Below, in pieces: positions 59,620 to 64,000 of a stretch of 64,000 nt of DNA. Numbering within the stretch: the stretch's first letter is position 1; every line of letters starts with the position of its first letter. The stretch comes from Icerya purchasi. Its lineage: Eukaryota > Arthropoda > Insecta > Hemiptera > Monophlebidae. The stretch is from contig CM077115.1 in the NCBI GenBank assembly GCA_039619475.1, positions 480,822,400-480,886,399 of the forward strand. The letters are read 5' to 3'. Under the pieces are notes generated by a model. That model worked only from the letters and a program-made list of their open reading frames with translations. It was not told the DNA's origin and ran no database searches. A program made the position numbers and the translations under genes.

Positions 59620-60930
59620 ATAATAATAAACAAAAGGGAATATTACACAAATCTATTAAATGCTTGCCATGGAAACCAAAAGAATTATTGGAAAATTGTT
59701 AAACGTGTGTATTCGGAAATAAAAATTTGTTAGTAACAGATATCAATGTAAATGGTTCAATTAAACGTGCATATGGAACTGAATACGAAATTGCAAATTA
59801 CTTTAAAACGTTTTTATAAAAAAAATTGACAACTTAAAAATGAGTGTAAGTTTCAGTACAATGAAAACGCCAAATCCGTACACCAGAGAGGAAAATTTTA
59901 ACTCGTTCGTGTTCATTGATTTTAACGGGTATGACTTTAGAGATGCCATTAGATCTTTACGTAACAAAAATTCATTTGGATATGATCAGATCTCTATTTC
60001 TTTAATAAAGAGGTCTATGCCTCTTTTTTTAAAACCACTGACTTTTTGGTTTAATGAGTCATTTAGATTAGCTAAATTCCCTAACTGCCTTGTATATAAA
60101 ACTGGGGATTCAAAAAATGTCACGAATTACAAACCTATCTGCATACTACCAACCTTCTCAAAGATATTTTAAAAATGTGTAAAACATAAAATAATAAACT
60201 ATCTAGATAAAATTGACTTTTTTAGCAATAATCAAAGTTGACCTTTCTGTTGGCGCTGTATATTTAGACATCCGTAAAGCTTTTTTCATTCAAAAATATG
60301 GGGGGGGGAGTACCGCAAGGAAGTATCTTGGGCCCGATTTTGTTCTTTATTTATATAAATAATCTGTGTAAATTAAGTGTGCATTGAAAAAAATTTTTTG
60401 TTACGCTGATGTCACGTTATCGAGATGCTTTACACAAATTAGTGAATAAGGATCAAACTAATAATATAAGGCCGGTTAGCTAGAAATGAGCTAATATTGA
60501 ATGTGAAAAAATCTAAATTTTTGATATACCTACAAAACTTCTGGGATGATTTAGTAATGGTTGGTGACAACAATATTCCTCTTGAGAGAGCCGATCATAT
60601 TAATTATCTAGGATTACAATTAGACTAAAAGTTAGTCTGGAATAAATAACCCATTCATTTAGTCAAAAAACTACGTAAATTAAATATTTTTTTATCCCAG
60701 ACAATTCGTTAATTATAGTCAGCTGCGACATTTATACCGATCCCTATACCAGCCAGTTTTATCCTATCGTATAATACACCGGGGGGGGGGGGTGCTACAG
60801 ATTACTACATTGAACCGTTAGAATACTTACAAAAGGAAGTACGAGTAATTAGAATTATTTTTAATAACAAATTAAACAATATTGAAAATTACCTATTGAG
60901 TATAAAACAGTAAATATATATAACCTAGAA
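59620..60930 (+). pseudogene. CR1/Jockey-like LINE reverse transcriptase fragment
   Basis: A decayed LINE ORF2 piece covering much of the RT. Successive frames show NYWKIV, then NGSIKRAYGTEYEIANYFKTFF, DFRDAIRSLRNKNSFGYDQISISLIKRS (59,940-60,020), YKTGDSKNVTNYKPICILPTFSKIF (about 60,090-60,170), VYLDIRKAF (motif A, about 60,260), GVPQGSILGPILFFIYINNL (motif B, 60,310-60,370), FCYADVTL (motif C, Asp pair reduced to one), NELILNVKKSKFLI and HINYLGLQLD.KLVW (about 60,595-60,645). Frames shift at least five times, one break lying at a G-run (60,300-60,309). It ends in decayed sequence with another G-run near 60,780. The EN is missing. Non-functional. Confidence 0.85.
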
Positions 60931-61945
60931 TCAGTTAATGTTTACGGTGAAAAATAAACGTAAATTCAATTTGTCCGTCAAAGCAGGAGTTACAAGGTAC
61001 TTAAATATATTACTATAGTCGCTAAGATCTCTTCTTTCCATAAGTATCATTCCAGACATCAGCTTCGGTATAACGGATGACTGTTATTCAATGCACACTA
61101 CCTGTGTACATATGCGTATAATATATGAATACTAAATTACAAGAGAAGGTAAAAAAAGTTAAAAACCTAACTAAGGCTTAGAAGCTTAATTCCCATATTA
61201 CACTTGATTTGTTTTAAATATAAATCCAAATAAATCCAATTTGTAAATCTGTAAAATTATTATTATTTTAATTTTTAGTGTTACTAATTAAAATTTCTGT
61301 AATGGAAATGATTATAACACGCTGGGTACTATCATATTCTGGACTAGCATCTCAGTATCACTGACGAATGGGTAAACTTTGCTTTTCCTTTGGGAGTAAT
61401 TACAGGTGTATGAATGTATATAAAATCTGGTGTACTATAGGATATGTAGATACAGTGCGTACATATAATTATCAAAATAGTGACATTGTTATTCGTTTAC
61501 CAGTTCATGTGTATGTGTAAATATAGTAAATCCCCATTATATGATACTTACGATTTATAATGTACCTATGCGTAAATCTTGCACTGGATATGGTTGAATT
61601 GTGTAAACAATGGCCAAATAATATTAATATTTATTTAACATTCTCATTATACCCATTATAGTTTCATTTAATAGCTGTTTGGCCGTTGCATTGGCGCTGT
61701 GTTTTCTGTTATTTTATTTTCTAGCATCGTCTTCATTATATTTATTTTATTTTATTGTGGGTTTTGTAATTGTATCCAGGTTTACTATCTCTATGTATTC
61801 TTAGTTTTCTTTTTTATAATAGTAATCCCACTACTCGCGCAGCTATGAGCATTTGTGGAATACATCTCTTTTTTTTTTTTGCTTATATTCTTATACCAAT
61901 TACTTAAAGCAATTATTATTAGTTATATATAATAGGGGAAGTTTG
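60930..61945. other. AT-rich DNA between two LINE fragments
   Basis: No recognisable motif. It may contain the 3' remains of the first LINE fragment. Confidence 0.4.
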
Positions 61946-61978
61946 TTGTTTATTATTATTATTATTATTATTATTATT
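61946..61978. repeat. (TTA)n microsatellite beside a second LINE fragment
   Basis: About ten TTA units after 'gaagtttgttgttta', in the same position relative to a LINE fragment as the run at 59.57 kb. Confidence 0.9.
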
Positions 61979-61984
61979 TCTAAA

Positions 61985-62465
61985 TTTATTTTGGAAAATG
62001 ATGCTTCTCTGGACAGAGTTTATGAAATAAAATATCTGGGTGTTCACCTAGACTCTAAACTGTTCTGGGATAAAATATCCAATTTATCCCGCACCGAAAA
62101 TTACAAATTAAGTTATATATTTTCCTGTCTAAGCAAATTCTTTAATATTGTACATCACCGTAAACTATATACGAGCAATGCATTATATTAATGGATATTA
62201 TGAAATCATGCATTGAGACAAGACTACTGACTATCATTTAGAACATTATATACAACTGCAGAAAAATGTTATAAAGTAAATTCACGGAAATCTAGACACA
62301 GTTGTTGACTATAATATTTTACATTTTTCAAAAAACTATGAATTGCAACTATTTATGTTTGTTCTTAAGAATAGAACAAAATTTAATGCTCCGGGATATT
62401 ACTAGATCAGCAGGTGAAAAATGATCAGAATTGCCAAATACTAACAAATACCATATCCGAAATCA

Positions 62466-62511
<46 letters not shown>

Positions 62512-62620
62512 AAACGTATGTTTTAAACTCTTTAATTCTTTACCCTCTTCTTTAAAAATAGATTTAAAAAATTATAAAAGTTGCCGTAAAATTCTTGTAT
62601 CATACTTATTATTTTAACTG
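61985..62620 (+). pseudogene. CR1/Jockey-like LINE, RT end and C-terminus
   Basis: A second fragment of the same kind of LINE. It shows VYEIKYLGVHLDSKLFWDK (about 62,010-62,070), then NYKLSYIFSCLSKFFNIVHHRKLYT (to about 62,175), a decayed stretch with LQKNVIK and NYELQLFMFVLKNRTKFNAPGYY (about 62,335-62,400), and the typical end CFKLFNSLPSSLKIDLKNYKSCRKILVSYLL (62,515-62,615). Because 'YLG..LD.KL.W' also occurs in the first fragment, these are two copies and not one split copy. A TA microsatellite (62,468-62,508) sits inside the C-terminal region. It is broken by frameshifts and stops, so it is dead. Confidence 0.8.
62468..62508. repeat. (TA)n microsatellite inside a LINE fragment
   Basis: About 20 TA units interrupting the C-terminal part of the LINE fragment, so the expansion arose after or with the insertion. 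Confidence 0.95.
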
Positions 62621-62624
62621 TAGC

Positions 62625-64000
62625 ACAGATAAGGAAAAATAAAAAGAGAAATGAAAAACAAAAACAAAAAATAGCTTGTTAAATTTTGATTTCTTTTTAT
62701 TTCCCTTTTAATATTGGCACTGTGTTGGCAAGTGTTATTCTGAATCCCTACGTATAATGAACGATTGTGTGTGTGTGTATGTGTGTCTGATGCATGTATG
62801 TCATGTGTGTTACATACGTGTTTGGAGGTGTCCGGTTATTTAATTAGATATTAATTCACACACTGTGCGTGCGCGTGCGTGAGTGTGTATTTATTTTGTT
62901 TAATGAGCATAGATGGTACATTTGATAAATTCATGAATAGTTCGAGAAGGTTATTTGTTTTATTTCTAGTTTTCTAAAAATGTTAGAAATTGTTATTCTT
63001 TACGATAGCCATCACTCGCGCAAATTTGCGCATCGATGAGTAATTGTAATAGTAAAAATTATTTCTGTGCTTATTTCCATAATTATGTACAACCACTGCT
63101 CGAGTGATTGATAATTTTATTAATTTTTATCTATTAGCCTCCTCCGTTAAACGCAACTATTGAAAATTTAACACACGTTGAAATTTTCTGGGTGCGATAT
63201 TTTTTTTTGAATCTGAATAAACTGAAACAATCTCGCGAATATCGGAAAAAATAACGCGACTTTTTTTCTGACAATACTGCACGCTCTCCAGGAAATTCGG
63301 CCTGATTTTAGTGTTTGCTGCTCTTTATGCGTACTGCCTTCCTTAGTTAAATGTCGTAAAATTTGATATCGGTGAGCTGCCAATAACTCTGAAGGTTTAC
63401 CAAATATCCGTATCCCAATTTTCATTTTTACCCCCCTAAAAAAAAACACGGAAGCCCTATTTCGAATATTTCAAACTCTGCCCCATTATTTAAAGGGGAA
63501 GAGAGGGAGAGAGAAATTAAAAACTAATTAAAATAAATAATTAGGTTTGTTTGTAAATAAAAAGTTGTAAATCGAGCCTGAATTGATTAATAGGGGTGCA
63601 TCGTGATAATATAAAATCAACAAATATTTAATATTATACAATTAATATATATATATATGTATAGGTAATGCTTCTTTTTTTTTTTTTGGAAAAAGTAAAT
63701 TTGAAACTGTAACTGCTTTCGCATAATGTGTGTTGCGAGAATGTAAAACTACTGTGTATGCGCACAGGAGAGGATTCACACTTTATTCCAGTAACTACCG
63801 ACATTGTCGTGTCCCTTCGTACGTTTTAAAATTTTAGCAATAATTTGACAAATAAATGTTTTGTACCTAATTAATAAGTCTATATCTAACACACCATCGC
63901 AGACAGTAGTTCGTTTTTCTAACCATCTCGTTTCTAACGCACAGAATCCCAGCGATACCTGAGGTTTTTTATAGCATTTGCAAATAATTATATCTGATGA
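62625..64000. other. AT-rich intergenic DNA
   Basis: No gene is recognised. GT-rich microsatellite stretches lie near 62,766-62,785 and 62,865-62,888, and a TA run near 63,645-63,660. Confidence 0.4.

Overview
The window looks like arthropod nuclear DNA. The evidence is long AT-rich stretches without genes, abundant TA, TTA and homopolymer microsatellites, several clades of non-LTR retrotransposon, a mariner relic and tRNA-derived SINEs. CpG is not depleted, and the style of the CpG-rich islands reminds me of an insect, perhaps Hymenoptera. That last point is an impression and cannot be proven from this sequence. I found no convincing host protein-coding exon, tRNA or rRNA gene in 64 kb. The window therefore reads as intergenic DNA, or as the inside of a very large intron, filled with transposon debris.

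The best-defined object is a nearly complete I-like LINE on the minus strand at about 45,087-50,013. It has an intact ORF1 with a CCHC zinc knuckle. Its ORF2 (endonuclease, reverse transcriptase, C-terminal Cys/His motif) is broken by four apparent frameshifts. It ends in a poly(A) tail preceded by AATAAA and has a candidate 10-bp target-site duplication. The RNase H domain expected between the RT and the C-terminal motif is missing from this copy.

Other LINE pieces are an EN-plus-linker fragment (13,332-14,450, +), an RTE-like RT fragment abutting it in the opposite direction (14,455-15,400, -), a decayed C-terminal piece (25,785-26,050, +), a C-terminal tail (32,544-32,910, -), an RTE-like RT with an altered catalytic motif (42,700-43,815, -), a 5'-truncated RNase H-bearing LINE with poly(A) (50,533-51,700, -), and two CR1/Jockey-like fragments (59,620-60,930 and 61,985-62,620, +). 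A dead mariner transposase lies at 8,187-8,975.

Between these are interspersed families that I could define by comparing the window with itself. The first is a tRNA-derived SINE in six copies. The second is a palindromic element family in four or five copies, whose best member has arms of about 200 bp at 16,203-16,648. The rest are four smaller pairs of repeats. Several GC/CpG-rich, TAATTA-rich islands (about 2.7-4.6, 10.65-11.7, 17.75-18.6, 38.0-38.9 and 52.58-53.05 kb) are not explained by repeats and could be conserved regulatory DNA.

The genes do not work together as a pathway. The only coordinated unit is the ORF1/ORF2 pair of the large LINE. I did not find a clearly new biological system; the repeat families and the LINE lacking RNase H are the items most worth following.
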